Shown here: in pieces, positions 8,153 through 16,805 of the stretch
Numbering within the stretch: the first letter of the stretch is position 1
Layout: the number at the start of each line of letters is the position of its first letter
DNA from: Pseudomonas sp. M30-35
GTDB taxonomy: Bacteria > Pseudomonadota > Gammaproteobacteria > Pseudomonadales > Pseudomonadaceae
Direction: 5' to 3'
DNA length: 64,000 bases
Assembly: GCF_002163625.1 (NCBI RefSeq)
Contig: NZ_CP020892.1
Coordinates: 1,302,001-1,366,000 of the forward strand
Program-made: the position numbers and the translations under genes
The notes under the pieces: model-generated
Told to the model about the DNA's origin: nothing
Databases searched by the model: none
What the model saw: only the letters and a program-made list of their open reading frames with translations

Positions 8153-10261
8153 ATGAGCAAGACCCTCCATCATCGTGCGTGCCACCTGTGTGAAGCGATC
8201 TGTGGTCTGACTATCGAAACCGAGCGTGCCGCTGATGGCAGCCAACAGATTTTGTCGATCAAAGGCGATGCACAGGACACTTTCAGTCGCGGCCATATCT
8301 GCCCGAAAGCCGTCGCACTGCAAGATATTCAGAATGACCCGGACCGTATACGTCAGCCCATGCGCCGTGCTGGCAATGAATGGCAGGCGATTGAGTGGGA
8401 TGAGGCCTTTGCTTTGGTTGCCGAACGTTTAAGCGATATTCAAGCGCGTCACGGCAACAATGCGGTAGCGATTTATCAGGGTAACCCGAGCGTACATAAT
8501 TACGGGCTAATGACGCACAGCAACTACTTTCTCGGTCAGCTGAAAACCCGCAACCGTTTTTCCGCGACCTCGGTTGACCAGTTGCCGCATCACCTCACCA
8601 GTCATCAAATGTACGGTCATGGTTTGTTGATTCCGATTCCGGACATCGATCACACCGACTTCATGCTGATTCTGGGAGGCAACCCGCTGGCCTCCAACGG
8701 CAGCATCATGACCGTGCCGGATGTCGAGAAACGGCTAAAGGCAATCAAGGCCCGTGGCGGCAAACTTGTGGTGATTGATCCGCGGCGTACGGAAACCGCT
8801 GCAATTGCCGATCAACATGTGTTTGTCCGCCCAGGACAGGACGCGGCGTTGTTGTTTGGGTTGCTGAACACCTTGTTCGCAGAAAACCTGACGCGTGAAA
8901 CGCACCTGAATGTGCAAGGGCTGGAGTCTGTGCGTGAGGCCATCAGCGGCTTTACCGCCGAGGCAATGAGTGAGCGTTGCGCGGTGCCGGCAGAGGTCAT
9001 TCGCCAACTGGCGCGTGACTTTGCCGCCGCTGACAAAGCGGTGTGCTATGGCCGTATGGGCGTCTCGACTCAGACATTTGGCACGCTCTGCCAATGGCTG
9101 GTGCAACTGATAAACCTGGTGACTGGCAATCTTGATCGAGTTGGCGGTGCTCTGTGTACAGAACCGGCGGTTGATCTGGTCGCAAGCACTTCTGGCGGGC
9201 ATTTTAATGTTTGGCAAAGCCGTGTGTCAGGCTTGCCTGAATACGGCGGAGAGCTGCCGGTGGCGGCCTTGGCTGAAGAGATGCTGACCGCAGGCGAAGG
9301 GCAGGTCAGAGCCTTGGTCAGTGTTGCGGGTAACCCAGTGCTGTCGACGCCTAATGGGCGCAAGCTGGAGCAGGCGTTGGATGGCCTGGAGTTTATGCTC
9401 AGTATCGACTTTTATATCAATGAAACCACGCGTTACGCTGATTTGATCCTGCCGCCCACTGCGCCGCTGGAGCATGATCACTACGACACCACGTTCAATA
9501 GTTTTGCCGTGCGCAATGTCACTCGTTTTAACCAGGCAGTGTTGGATAAACCTGCCAATGCGTTAGATGACTGGGAGATTTTTGTCGGTTTGGCGAAAGC
9601 GTTCTCGGCAAAAATGGGCACCGCGCTCAAACCTACCATGGCGCCAGCCAAGATGATCGACATGGGCCTGCGTCACGGCGCGTATGGCGACAATTCAACG
9701 CATAAGCTCAGTGTTGCGGCGCTGGGTGAGCATCCACATGGTCTGGATTTGGGGCCTTTGAAAGCTAATCTGGCAGGGCGTATCAAAACGACTGATAAAG
9801 CCGTTCAGGCTGCGCCAGAGATTTTCATGGCTGACTTGCAGCGCTTTGCTCAGCAGCCAGTGCCAGCGAGCGGGGAGCTGTTGTTGATTGGCCGGCGCCA
9901 TGTGCGCAGCAATAACTCCTGGATGCACAATTATCACCGACTGGTTAAAGGCAAGCCGCGCCATCAGTTGTTGATGCACTCCACGGACATGGCCAGCCGG
10001 GGTTTGACCGATGGCCAACGGGTGCGGGTGCGCTCGCGGGTTGGACTGATTGAGGTTGAAGTCGCCGCCAGTGATGAAATAATGCCTGGCGTCGTTAGCC
10101 TGCCGCATGGTTGGGGGCACGCGCGACCGGGTGTACAAATGGCGATTGCCAGCAACCAGCCGGGCGCCAGCGCCAATGACCTGACGGATGAGCTACAACT
10201 CGACAGGTTGTCTGGAAATGCCGCGTTGAATGGGGTGCCGGTCGAAGTCGTAGCCGCTTAA
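8153..10261 (+). CDS. Molybdopterin oxidoreductase, DMSO-reductase family
   Basis: A 702-residue oxidoreductase with one N-terminal [4Fe-4S] site formed by C10, C13, C17 and C50, then molybdopterin-guanine-dinucleotide folds (GGNPLASNGS, VVIDPRRTETA) and the C-terminal dinucleotide-binding domain (RSNNSWMHN, LPHGWGHARPG). ATG 8153 follows GAGG; in-frame codons further upstream lie in a repeat remnant. There is no Tat signal, so it is cytoplasmic. The segment expected to hold the molybdenum ligand reads SATSVDQLPHH, with no Cys or selenocysteine. No electron-transfer subunits adjoin it. The substrate is unknown. Confidence 0.85.
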   Translation: MSKTLHHRACHLCEAICGLTIETERAADGSQQILSIKGDAQDTFSRGHICPKAVALQDIQNDPDRIRQPMRRAGNEWQAIEWDEAFALVAERLSDIQARHGNNAVAIYQGNPSVHNYGLMTHSNYFLGQLKTRNRFSATSVDQLPHHLTSHQMYGHGLLIPIPDIDHTDFMLILGGNPLASNGSIMTVPDVEKRLKAIKARGGKLVVIDPRRTETAAIADQHVFVRPGQDAALLFGLLNTLFAENLTRETHLNVQGLESVREAISGFTAEAMSERCAVPAEVIRQLARDFAAADKAVCYGRMGVSTQTFGTLCQWLVQLINLVTGNLDRVGGALCTEPAVDLVASTSGGHFNVWQSRVSGLPEYGGELPVAALAEEMLTAGEGQVRALVSVAGNPVLSTPNGRKLEQALDGLEFMLSIDFYINETTRYADLILPPTAPLEHDHYDTTFNSFAVRNVTRFNQAVLDKPANALDDWEIFVGLAKAFSAKMGTALKPTMAPAKMIDMGLRHGAYGDNSTHKLSVAALGEHPHGLDLGPLKANLAGRIKTTDKAVQAAPEIFMADLQRFAQQPVPASGELLLIGRRHVRSNNSWMHNYHRLVKGKPRHQLLMHSTDMASRGLTDGQRVRVRSRVGLIEVEVAASDEIMPGVVSLPHGWGHARPGVQMAIASNQPGASANDLTDELQLDRLSGNAALNGVPVEVVAA

Positions 10262-10321
10262 GGCACTGCTCACGGCGCGCAGCCAGCTATTTCAGGGCAG
10301 ATGCTATCTGCTGTTGGCGAG

Positions 10322-10347
10322 GCCGAGCATTACGCTCGGCTTTTCGC
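10322..10347 (+). terminator. Terminator of the molybdopterin oxidoreductase gene
   Basis: The hairpin GCCGAGC-ATTAC-GCTCGGC is followed by TTTT and lies 60 bp past the stop codon. Confidence 0.75.
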
Positions 10348-10405
10348 TACAATAGCGCCAACCGTGTCGACTTTTGAGTCGTAAAGCCAAGTCTTGAGGT
10401 GCCCA

Positions 10406-10732
10406 ATGGATATCATCGAAACCATCAAAGAACAGATCGCTAACAACTCTGTTCTGCTGTACATGAAAGGTTCGCCGAACGCCCCGCAGTGTGGCTTCTC
10501 GTCGAAAGCTTCGCAGGTTGTTATGGCATGTGGCGAAAAGTTCGCTTATGTCGATATCCTGCAAAACCCAGAAATTCGCGCCAACCTGCCGAAGTACGCT
10601 AACTGGCCAACATTCCCACAACTGTGGGTTGGCGGTGAGTTAGTTGGCGGTAGCGATATCATTGCTGAGATGTTCGATAATGGTGAGTTGCAGACCATGA
10701 TCAAAGCAGCAGTTGAGAAGTCCGAGGCGTAA
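10406..10732 (+). CDS. grxD: Monothiol glutaredoxin GrxD
   Basis: A 108-residue monothiol glutaredoxin that carries and delivers Fe-S clusters. The active-site CGFS is at residues 29-32, preceded by the glutathione-binding lysine in YMKGSP. WPTFPQLWV and GGSDI complete the glutaredoxin fold. The start is ATG 10406 with GAGGT 5 nt ahead; a TTG four codons upstream lacks support. It sits next to iron-storage genes bfr and bfd, fitting a shared role in iron homeostasis. Confidence 0.96.
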   Translation: MDIIETIKEQIANNSVLLYMKGSPNAPQCGFSSKASQVVMACGEKFAYVDILQNPEIRANLPKYANWPTFPQLWVGGELVGGSDIIAEMFDNGELQTMIKAAVEKSEA

Positions 10733-10744
10733 GCTTCGCTGAGA

Positions 10745-10778
10745 CAAAAAAATCGATGCTTAGGCGTCGATTTTTTTT
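10745..10778 (+). terminator. grxD terminator
   Basis: AAATCGATGC-TTAG-GCGTCGATTT forms a 10-bp stem with one G-T pair and is followed by a run of T on the plus strand. Confidence 0.85.
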
Positions 10779-10903
10779 GCCTGGTCAAAAGCCAATTGCT
10801 CTGTACACGGGAGGCGTAATTCTCCGCAAGGTGTTGCAGGCCGGTTATCGACTTTCCTATATTGATTGGATGGTCGTCTCGGTACACCGGCAGTTCGCGG
10901 TAT

Positions 10904-10935
10904 AAAAAACGGCAGCCCAAGGCTGCCGTTTTTGA
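10904..10935. terminator. bfr terminator (bidirectional form)
   Basis: ACGGCAGCC-CAA-GGCTGCCGT is flanked by A and T runs, so it can act in both directions. It ends bfr transcription on the minus strand. Confidence 0.85.
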
Positions 10936-10952
10936 TGCTGCAGGCGTTTGAA

Positions 10953-11423
10953 TTATTCGTCCATCTGCGACTGCAAGTAGTTTTGCAGACCGACAGCTTC
11001 GAGCAGGCTGAGTTGGGTCTCGAGCCAGTCGATGTGTTCTTCTTCAGAGCACAGAATATCTTCAAGCAGTTCGCGGCTAGCGAAGTCGCCAATGCTTTCG
11101 CAGTAGGCAATCGCCGCCTTCAGGTCGGTGTGAGCTTTGTGTTCAATTTTCAGGTCACATTCAAGCATTTCCTTGGTGTTTTCACCAATCAGGATCTTGC
11201 CGAGGTCTTGCAGGTTAGGCAGGCCTTCGAGGAAGAGAATACGCTTGATCAGTTTGTCAGCGTGTTTCATTTCGTCGATCGATTCGTGGTACTCGTGCTC
11301 GCCAAGTTTTTTCAGGCCCCAATCTTCGTACATACGTGCATGCAGGAAATATTGGTTGATCGCGACCAGCTCGTTACCGAGGATCTTGTTCAGATGCTGG
11401 ATGACTTTCTTGTCGCCTTTCAT
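10953..11423 (-). CDS. bfrB: Bacterioferritin
   Basis: A 156-residue haem-containing iron-storage protein that assembles into a 24-subunit shell. Ferroxidase ligands E18, E51 and H54 and the haem ligand M52 are present (IDEMKHAD), and the second helix pair carries [11 protein letters not shown]. Its partner ferredoxin gene bfd lies 220 bp upstream on the same strand with its own terminator between, as in P. aeruginosa bfrB-bfd. In that organism electrons from Bfd release the stored iron. Confidence 0.95.
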   Translation of the reverse strand: MKGDKKVIQHLNKILGNELVAINQYFLHARMYEDWGLKKLGEHEYHESIDEMKHADKLIKRILFLEGLPNLQDLGKILIGENTKEMLECDLKIEHKAHTDLKAAIAYCESIGDFASRELLEDILCSEEEHIDWLETQLSLLEAVGLQNYLQSQMDE

Positions 11424-11582
11424 TTGCGTGCCTGCCTTGTGCTTAAAATAATGTAAGGATCAAATTTTGAGCGCAGAAACTTGGCCTGTCAAACCTAAGT
11501 GTTTGATACATAAGTTAAAATTAAACTTAATACGAATGTTTAAGTTCTGCGTTTAGGGATTAAGTTATTGAATTTTAGACAT

Positions 11583-11606
11583 AAAAAAACCGGATATTAA
11601 ATCCGG
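11583..11606 (-). terminator. bfd terminator
   Basis: On the minus strand CCGGAT-TTAAT-ATCCGG is followed by a run of seven T. It separates bfd from bfrB. Confidence 0.85.
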
Positions 11607-11643
11607 CTTGGTATATGTCTAATTTTAGCTGCGATAAAAAAAT

Positions 11644-11862
11644 TTAAGCGGCTACAAAATTCGCCTGATAGGCGAGGGCGTTTTGATTCGCACGTGCCTC
11701 CGTCAGGGTATCGCGAACAACGGACTTGGCCAGGCAGGCACATTTTCCGCACTGGCTTGCAACGCCTGTGGCTTCACGTACTTCACGGTAGCTGCAGCAA
11801 CCTTCATAGATTGCATCGCGGATCTGACCGTCAGTGACACCTTCACAGAGGCATACATACAT
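11644..11862 (-). CDS. bfd: Bacterioferritin-associated ferredoxin
   Basis: A 72-residue [2Fe-2S] protein. Ligands C4, C6, C38 and C41 form the family pattern (MYVCLCEGVTD and SQCGKCACLAK). In Pseudomonas it binds bacterioferritin and passes electrons to the haem to mobilise stored iron. A Fur-box-like sequence stands at 11910-11928, consistent with induction in iron starvation. Confidence 0.96.
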   Translation of the reverse strand: MYVCLCEGVTDGQIRDAIYEGCCSYREVREATGVASQCGKCACLAKSVVRDTLTEARANQNALAYQANFVAA

Positions 11863-11909
11863 AGTTAAGACTCGCTGCTCATAGTCTGTTCGTTGTGAAG
11901 GATACTAAT

Positions 11910-11928
11910 GTTAATGAGAATGCTTGTC
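11910..11928. promoter_or_regulatory. Fur box upstream of bfd
   Basis: GTTAATGAGAATGCTTGTC agrees with the 19-bp Fur consensus GATAATGATAATCATTATC at 14 positions by eye. It lies 48 bp upstream of the bfd start codon, a normal place for iron-dependent repression. Confidence 0.7.
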
Positions 11929-12147
11929 AAAGCCATCCAGCTTCGGTTTTCGATTAAAGCCAAAGACGCTGATGAACGGTCATCCGCTGGATGAGTTCCT
12001 TGATTAGGCCTCAGGTCAAAAAGCGGTGGGCGAGGCTTAAAATCGAAGTGTATGATGGTGGACCCAGTCAGTGCGGGCGTGTCATTGCGTTGTCGTGTTA
12101 CAGCGCTAAGCTACCCGCACTACTCAAACTTTTTTAGGAGATCTCGA

Positions 12148-12750
12148 ATGAGCGTACTCGTAGGTAAGAAAGCCCCAGATTTCGACGTCGCAGCTGTATT
12201 GGGTACAGGCGAAATCGTTGACAGCTTCAGCCTGTCTTCTGCGATCAAAGGCAAATACGGCCTGGTATTTTTCTATCCACTGGACTTCACCTTCGTATGT
12301 CCTTCGGAGCTGATTGCTCTGGATCACCGCATTCCTGAGTTCCAGGCGCGTAACGTTGAAGTGATCGGTGTTTCCATCGACTCCCACTTCACCCACAACG
12401 CATGGCGCAACACTCCAGTCGACAAGGGCGGCATCGGCCAGGTTAAGTACACCTTGGCTGCTGACATCAACCACGACATCTGCAAAGCCTACGACGTTGA
12501 GTCTGAAGGCGGCGTGGCTTTCCGTGGCGCGTTCCTGATCGACCTTAATGGTGTGGTTCGTTCGCAGATTGTTAACGACCTGCCACTGGGCCGTAACATG
12601 GACGAGCTGCTGCGTCTGGTCGATGCTCTGCAGTTCACCGAAGAGCACGGCGAAGTTTGCCCAGCAAACTGGAAGAAAGGCGACAAGGGTATGACTGCAT
12701 CGCCAGACGGCGTTGCTGCTTACCTGTCTGAGAACGCTGCCAACCTGTAA
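12148..12750 (+). CDS. 2-Cys peroxiredoxin (AhpC/TSA family)
   Basis: A 200-residue thiol peroxidase that reduces hydrogen and organic peroxides. The peroxidatic cysteine is C51 in DFTFVCPSEL and the resolving cysteine C171 in EVCPANW, so it is a typical 2-Cys enzyme. ATG 12148 is preceded by TTAGGAG; the open frame runs 32 codons further upstream without support. Codon use is strongly biased (CGT, GGC, AAC), as expected for a highly expressed gene. It corresponds by context to the peroxiredoxin next to bfd in P. aeruginosa. Confidence 0.93.
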   Translation: MSVLVGKKAPDFDVAAVLGTGEIVDSFSLSSAIKGKYGLVFFYPLDFTFVCPSELIALDHRIPEFQARNVEVIGVSIDSHFTHNAWRNTPVDKGGIGQVKYTLAADINHDICKAYDVESEGGVAFRGAFLIDLNGVVRSQIVNDLPLGRNMDELLRLVDALQFTEEHGEVCPANWKKGDKGMTASPDGVAAYLSENAANL

Positions 12751-12800
12751 GGGTTTGCATTCAGGTGAGCGTGCTCACCTGAGCGTTGCTTGAGGCAAAT

Positions 12801-12830
12801 AAAAAACCGGCTTATGGCCGGTTTTTTTAT
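12801..12830 (+). terminator. Peroxiredoxin terminator
   Basis: AAACCGGC-TTAT-GGCCGGTTT is followed by T residues. The same core recurs at 13748-13790, on the far side of the toxin-antitoxin pair. Confidence 0.85.
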
Positions 12831-12960
12831 ATATCCAATATATTGATTTATATGAATTTATTTTTTAATCATGGATCAATCCCCCCACTTGTCCCCCGTC
12901 CTGGTTCTGCGTGCAGTCGTCCGTCTTCTGAGCGTATGGACACATGAGCTGGGAGACTGA

Positions 12961-12985
12961 TACCTTATCAAAAGGTAATACCTTT
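12961..12985. promoter_or_regulatory. Palindromic operator of the toxin-antitoxin operon
   Basis: AAAGGTA-A-TACCTTT (12971-12985) is a perfect palindrome, and a further TACCTT half-site lies at 12961-12966. It is 20 bp before the antitoxin start and is the natural binding site for the autoregulatory ribbon-helix-helix antitoxin. Confidence 0.65.
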
Positions 12986-13004
12986 AGATAACGAGGGTTC
13001 GGCT

Positions 13005-13277
13005 ATGGCCACTTCTATCAAAATTGATGACGAGCTGAAAAGTCGCATTCAGCACTTGGCTGGTCTGCGTCAACGTTCGTCGCATTGGATTATGCGCGAA
13101 GCGATAGCGCAGTACGTCGATCGCGAAGAAGCCCGCGAGGGCTTTAAACAGGAAGCCTTGGCGTCGTGGGCCGCGTATCAGGAAACGGGGCGGCATCTGA
13201 CCGGCCAAGAGGCTCGGGCCTGGCTCAATACCTGGGGCACCGAGGCTGAGGTGGGGCTTCCCAAGTGCCACGATTGA
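13005..13277 (+). CDS. CopG/RHH-family antitoxin
   Basis: A 90-residue protein with an N-terminal ribbon-helix-helix DNA-binding domain (TSIKIDDELKSRIQHLA, residues 3-19, then RSSHWIMREAIAQYVD). The C-terminal half is less ordered and would wrap the toxin. The gene overlaps the toxin gene by 13 bp, typical of coupled translation. A palindromic operator is immediately upstream and GAGGG precedes the start. The pair sits between the peroxiredoxin and rnt genes, which are neighbours in P. aeruginosa, so it was probably inserted. Confidence 0.85.
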   Translation: MATSIKIDDELKSRIQHLAGLRQRSSHWIMREAIAQYVDREEAREGFKQEALASWAAYQETGRHLTGQEARAWLNTWGTEAEVGLPKCHD

Positions 13278-13558
13278 TTATCACTGAAGGTGCTGCGCAA
13301 GGGTTGGAGCATTGCCGCCAGTTTCTTATCGAGAAAGGCCCGCAGGTGGCCCTGCGAGCTGCGCAGGCGATTGAGCAACAATTCGCTCGACTGGAAGAAG
13401 GCCCGGAAGTAGGCCGCCCACTCCCAGAGCTGCCGGAGCTGCGTGAGCTGATCATTGAGTTCGGTGATTCGGGTTATGTTGCGCTCTATCGGCATGAGCG
13501 TGTGGATGATGCTGTCTATCTGCTTGCCTTTCGGCATCAGAAAGAAGTAGGTTACTGA
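13265..13558 (+). CDS. ParE/RelE-family toxin
   Basis: A 97-residue toxin of the ParE/RelE superfamily. The recognisable parts are an N-terminal strand (RLIITEGAAQGLE), a helical hairpin, the RELIIEFGDSGYVALYRHE strands, and VYLLAFRHQKEVGY at the end. Family members act on gyrase (ParE) or ribosome-bound mRNA (RelE); the sequence does not settle which. Start GTG 13265 overlaps the antitoxin gene. Confidence 0.85.
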   Translation: MPRLIITEGAAQGLEHCRQFLIEKGPQVALRAAQAIEQQFARLEEGPEVGRPLPELPELRELIIEFGDSGYVALYRHERVDDAVYLLAFRHQKEVGY

Positions 13559-13747
13559 GCTTTAGTCCTTGTGATGGCGAGCTTGGAATTCTGGGTGTTT
13601 GGGTTGGCGTGCTTCCAATGCTTACAAACCCACCCCTGCAGGCGGGAAGATTGCAGATGGCGTTGAACACCATCGGACAGGGAAATGTCTTAAACCCCTA
13701 GAATAGCTAAGCTATCGGGAAGATTTTCGGATGGGATGGGATTATTT

Positions 13748-13790
13748 CAGGCAATAAAAAACCGGCTTATGGCCGGTTTTTTATTGCCTG
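13748..13790. terminator. Perfect 19-bp inverted-repeat terminator between toxin and rnt
   Basis: The arms CAGGCAATAAAAAACCGGC and its exact complement enclose a 5-nt loop. It is usable in both directions by the convergent toxin and rnt genes. Its core duplicates the peroxiredoxin terminator at 12801-12830. Confidence 0.88.
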
Positions 13791-13844
13791 ACTGCTTAGT
13801 GCCAGGCCTGTTCAGCATATTCAGGTACGTGCACCGCGGGCGCT

Positions 13845-14519
13845 TCAGTCGTTGAAATCTTCCCAGCCGCCCATCTCTTTCCAGCGGTTAACGATGCCGC
13901 AGAACAGCTCTGCGGTCTTTTCGGTGTCGTAACGTGCGGAATGTGCTTCACGGCCATCAAACTCAATGCTCGCCGCTTGGCAGGCTTTGGCTAGAACGGT
14001 TTGGCCGTAAGCCAGACCAGCCAGGGTTGCGGTGTCGAAGCTTGAGAACGGGTGGAACGGGTTACGTTTGAGGCCGGTACGGGCAACCGCAGCATTCAGA
14101 AAGCCAAGGTCGAAGCTGCTGTTGTGGCCGACTAGAATCGCGCGTTTGCAACCATTGGCTTTCAGCGACTTGCGCAGGCCACGGAATATCTCAGTCAGGG
14201 CGTGTTCTTCGGTCACCGCCATGCGCAGCGGGTGATCAAGCTTGATGCCGGTGAACTCCAGCGCTGCTTGTTCGATGTTAGCGCCCGCAAAGGGTTCTAC
14301 CCGGAAGAAATGCGTGTGATCAGGGTACAAAAAACCCAGTTCATCGATGCCAACCGTAGTCGCGGCGATTTCCAGCAGGGCGTCAGTCGCGCTGTTGAAA
14401 CCGCCGGTCTCGACATCAACCACCACTGGCAAGTAGCCACGAAACCGTGCGGCCATTGGGTGGCGTGGGCCAGACGGTGCGCTGCTTTCCAGTTCGTCTT
14501 CGTACTGTTCTTCGCTCAT
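13845..14519 (-). CDS. rnt: Ribonuclease T
   Basis: A 224-residue DEDD-family 3'-5' exoribonuclease that matures tRNA and other stable RNA 3' ends. The Exo I motif [13 protein letters not shown], Exo II segment [14 protein letters not shown] and Exo III region [15 protein letters not shown] are visible. Its ATG overlaps the pyrC stop (ATGA), so the two are translationally coupled, as in P. aeruginosa. Confidence 0.95.
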   Translation of the reverse strand: MSEEQYEDELESSAPSGPRHPMAARFRGYLPVVVDVETGGFNSATDALLEIAATTVGIDELGFLYPDHTHFFRVEPFAGANIEQAALEFTGIKLDHPLRMAVTEEHALTEIFRGLRKSLKANGCKRAILVGHNSSFDLGFLNAAVARTGLKRNPFHPFSSFDTATLAGLAYGQTVLAKACQAASIEFDGREAHSARYDTEKTAELFCGIVNRWKEMGGWEDFND

Positions 14520-15562
14520 GCGTTTTGCTCCAGCAAGCGCCAGCGCAAGGTTTCACCAGCACGCAGCGGGATAACGGTTTGCTCGCCGAAAGGCAGGCTG
14601 GCCGGCACATTCCAGTCTTCACGAACCAGAGTAATGGTCTCGGTATTGCGCGGTAAGCCGTAGAAGTCTGGGCCGTTGAGGCTGGCGAAGGCTTCCAGTT
14701 TATTCAGGGCATTGCGCTGTTCGAACGCCTCGGCGTATAGCTCGATAGCGGCGAACGCGGTGTAGCAACCGGCGCAACCACAGGCTGATTCTTTAGCGTG
14801 CACGGCGTGCGGCGCTGAGTCGGTGCCAAGGAAGAACTTGCGGCTGTCGCTGGTCGCGGCATCGAGCAGGGCTTCTTGGTGTACGTTGCGCTTGAGAATC
14901 GGCAGGCAATAAAAATGCGGGCGAATCCCGCCAACCAACATATGGTTGCGGTTATAGAGCAAGTGGTGAGCGGTGATTGTCGCGCCAACGTTAGCCGAGG
15001 CTGCCTTGACGAACTCAACGGCATCACGCGTGGTGATGTGCTCGAACACCACTTTCAAGGTTGGGAAGCGCTCAACCACCCGACCAAGATGCTCATCGAT
15101 AAACTGCTTTTCGCGGTCGAAGATATCGATCTCGCTGCGGGTCACTTCGCCATGCACCAGTAGCGGCAAACCGACTTCAGCCATGGTTTCAAGGGTGGCG
15201 AATATTTTGTCGATACTGGTCACGCCAGAGTCGGAATTGGTGGTCGCACCGGCTGGATACAGTTTAGCCGCATGGATAAAGCCCGAGGCTTTGGCGGTGC
15301 GCACATCTTCAGGGCTGGTCTGGTCAGTGAGGTACAGCACCATCAGCGGTTCGAACTGGCTGCCTGCCGGGCGAACGCTGAGAATGCGTTGGCGATAGGC
15401 ATCAGCTTCGTGGGTATTGCGTACTGGCGGAACCAGATTGGGCATGATGATCGCGCGGCCAAAAGTACGCGCAACGTCGGTCACGGTATGCGGCAAAACG
15501 CCACCGTCGCGCAGGTGAATGTGCCAGTCATCAGGACGCAGCAGAGTAAGACGGTCGATCAT
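14516..15562 (-). CDS. pyrC: Dihydroorotase
   Basis: A 348-residue zinc amidohydrolase that closes carbamoyl-aspartate to dihydroorotate in pyrimidine synthesis. The metal-binding HIHLRDG is near residue 15, with later [21 protein letters not shown] and the catalytic aspartate region [13 protein letters not shown] 15562 ([10 protein letters not shown]) is chosen because it gives the length of the E. coli enzyme; the frame is open 22 codons further up. It is coupled to rnt downstream. Confidence 0.95.
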   Translation of the reverse strand: MIDRLTLLRPDDWHIHLRDGGVLPHTVTDVARTFGRAIIMPNLVPPVRNTHEADAYRQRILSVRPAGSQFEPLMVLYLTDQTSPEDVRTAKASGFIHAAKLYPAGATTNSDSGVTSIDKIFATLETMAEVGLPLLVHGEVTRSEIDIFDREKQFIDEHLGRVVERFPTLKVVFEHITTRDAVEFVKAASANVGATITAHHLLYNRNHMLVGGIRPHFYCLPILKRNVHQEALLDAATSDSRKFFLGTDSAPHAVHAKESACGCAGCYTAFAAIELYAEAFEQRNALNKLEAFASLNGPDFYGLPRNTETITLVREDWNVPASLPFGEQTVIPLRAGETLRWRLLEQNA

Positions 15563-15664
15563 GGAAGCTTCCAGGCGGGTAAAACGTGGCTGGAATCCTA
15601 CCGGAAAACCCCCGTCAGAGCACGCCATGCGTGCGCTCAGTAGGCATATGACTGACCAGCGCCC

Positions 15665-15691
15665 TTAAGTTTTCTCACGAGCAACCGATAT
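15665..15691 (+). promoter_or_regulatory. Sigma-28 (FliA) promoter of motY
   Basis: TTAAGTTT, an 11-bp spacer and ACCGATAT match TAAAGTTT-N11-GCCGATAA at 13 of 16 positions, with the exact consensus spacing. It lies 36 bp upstream of the motY start and fits a late flagellar gene. Confidence 0.75.
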
Positions 15692-15726
15692 CAAGGGCAA
15701 ACCCGTGATTACGTGTGGAGCCCACC

Positions 15727-16674
15727 GTGCGCCTACTACCGATTTCCCCGCTGTGCCTGCTCATTGGTTTGAGTGCGAGTCTGCCTGCGTGGGGCATTAG
15801 TTTTCAGACGCGTCTGGAGAATGTTGAGTGGAAGGTCGAGGGCGACAAATTCGAGTGTCGCCTGTCGCAGCCAGTGGCTGATTTTGGCGTCGGTGAGTTC
15901 GTCAGAAAGGCCGGTGAACAAGCCACTTTCCGTCTGCAAACGCAGGGCCGTTGGTTGAGCACCGGCTCGGCAACCTTGCTCGCGGCGGCCGCACCGTGGC
16001 AACCGGGGCGCTCAGATATCAATCTGGGTCGTGTCGGGGTTAACGACAGCAGCACGCCTTTCAACAGTTCCCAGGTTCAAGCCGGGCGTTTATTGGCGGG
16101 CCTGCTGGACGGTCGTAGCCCGCTGGTGCAGCACCTCAGGATTCAAGGTGGCGATCGCGTTGAGGTGCGCCTGTTACCGGTCAAGTTCAAGCAAGCCTAC
16201 AGCGATTATTTGGCCTGCACTGCCAAGCTTTTGCCCGTCAACTTCGATCAGGTTAAGCAAAGCCGCGTCGGTTTCCCTAACGGTGGGGTTGATCTCGATC
16301 CAATGGCTGAGGCCAAGCTGCAGATATTGTTGGATTTTCTTAAGTCTGATCCTGCGGTAAACCGCGTTCTGGTTGAGGGCCATTCTGATAACAGTGGCAG
16401 TCGTTTGACCAATCGCGACTTGTCGCGGCGTAGGGCAATGGCGGTCATGAGTTACCTGGAAGCGCACGGCGTGCCTGCCGATCAGATCACCCTGCGTTTT
16501 CACGGCGAACGTTACCCAATAGTGCCGAACAATAGCCCGGCTAATCGGGCGAAGAACCGCCGCGTGTCGATTACCTTGGATAAAGTCCCCGAGCAAGCCG
16601 CGGAAAAAGCCCCGGATGAACCGGCTCCCGCGCCTAAATCCACTGCACCCGCAGATCCCGCCGCGACCTCTTGA
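15727..16674 (+). CDS. motY: Flagellar motor protein MotY, OmpA family
   Basis: A secreted, peptidoglycan-binding ring protein of the sodium- or proton-driven flagellar motor, 315 residues. The signal peptide (LLIGLSASLPAWG) leads into a MotY-type N-terminal domain, then an OmpA domain with VEGHSDNSGS and RRRAMAVMSYLEAHGV. The tail is Pro/Ala-rich. Start GTG 15727 has GGAG 6 nt ahead and is preferred to an in-frame GTG at 15715. A good sigma-28 promoter precedes it. In P. aeruginosa MotY lies between pyrC and argG as here. Confidence 0.93.
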   Translation: MRLLPISPLCLLIGLSASLPAWGISFQTRLENVEWKVEGDKFECRLSQPVADFGVGEFVRKAGEQATFRLQTQGRWLSTGSATLLAAAAPWQPGRSDINLGRVGVNDSSTPFNSSQVQAGRLLAGLLDGRSPLVQHLRIQGGDRVEVRLLPVKFKQAYSDYLACTAKLLPVNFDQVKQSRVGFPNGGVDLDPMAEAKLQILLDFLKSDPAVNRVLVEGHSDNSGSRLTNRDLSRRRAMAVMSYLEAHGVPADQITLRFHGERYPIVPNNSPANRAKNRRVSITLDKVPEQAAEKAPDEPAPAPKSTAPADPAATS

Positions 16675-16708
16675 CCGGGGTTTTTTCGGTCGCATCGATT
16701 AAACAATT

Positions 16709-16750
16709 TGTCGCCTCGTCGTCTTAAGCTGTCGCGCCTCTGTAAATTGG
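16709..16750. promoter_or_regulatory. ArgR operator upstream of argG
   Basis: Two direct TGTCGC half-sites start exactly 21 bp apart (16709 and 16730). The second fits the Pseudomonas ArgR consensus TGTCGC-N8-AA-N5 fully and the first except for AA. The site lies 56 bp before argG, suiting arginine repression. Confidence 0.75.
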
Positions 16751-16805
16751 CCGCCAGGGTCAGTAGAATGGTCGGCTTTCCGCACAACCCCATGGAGTTC
16801 ATGGC

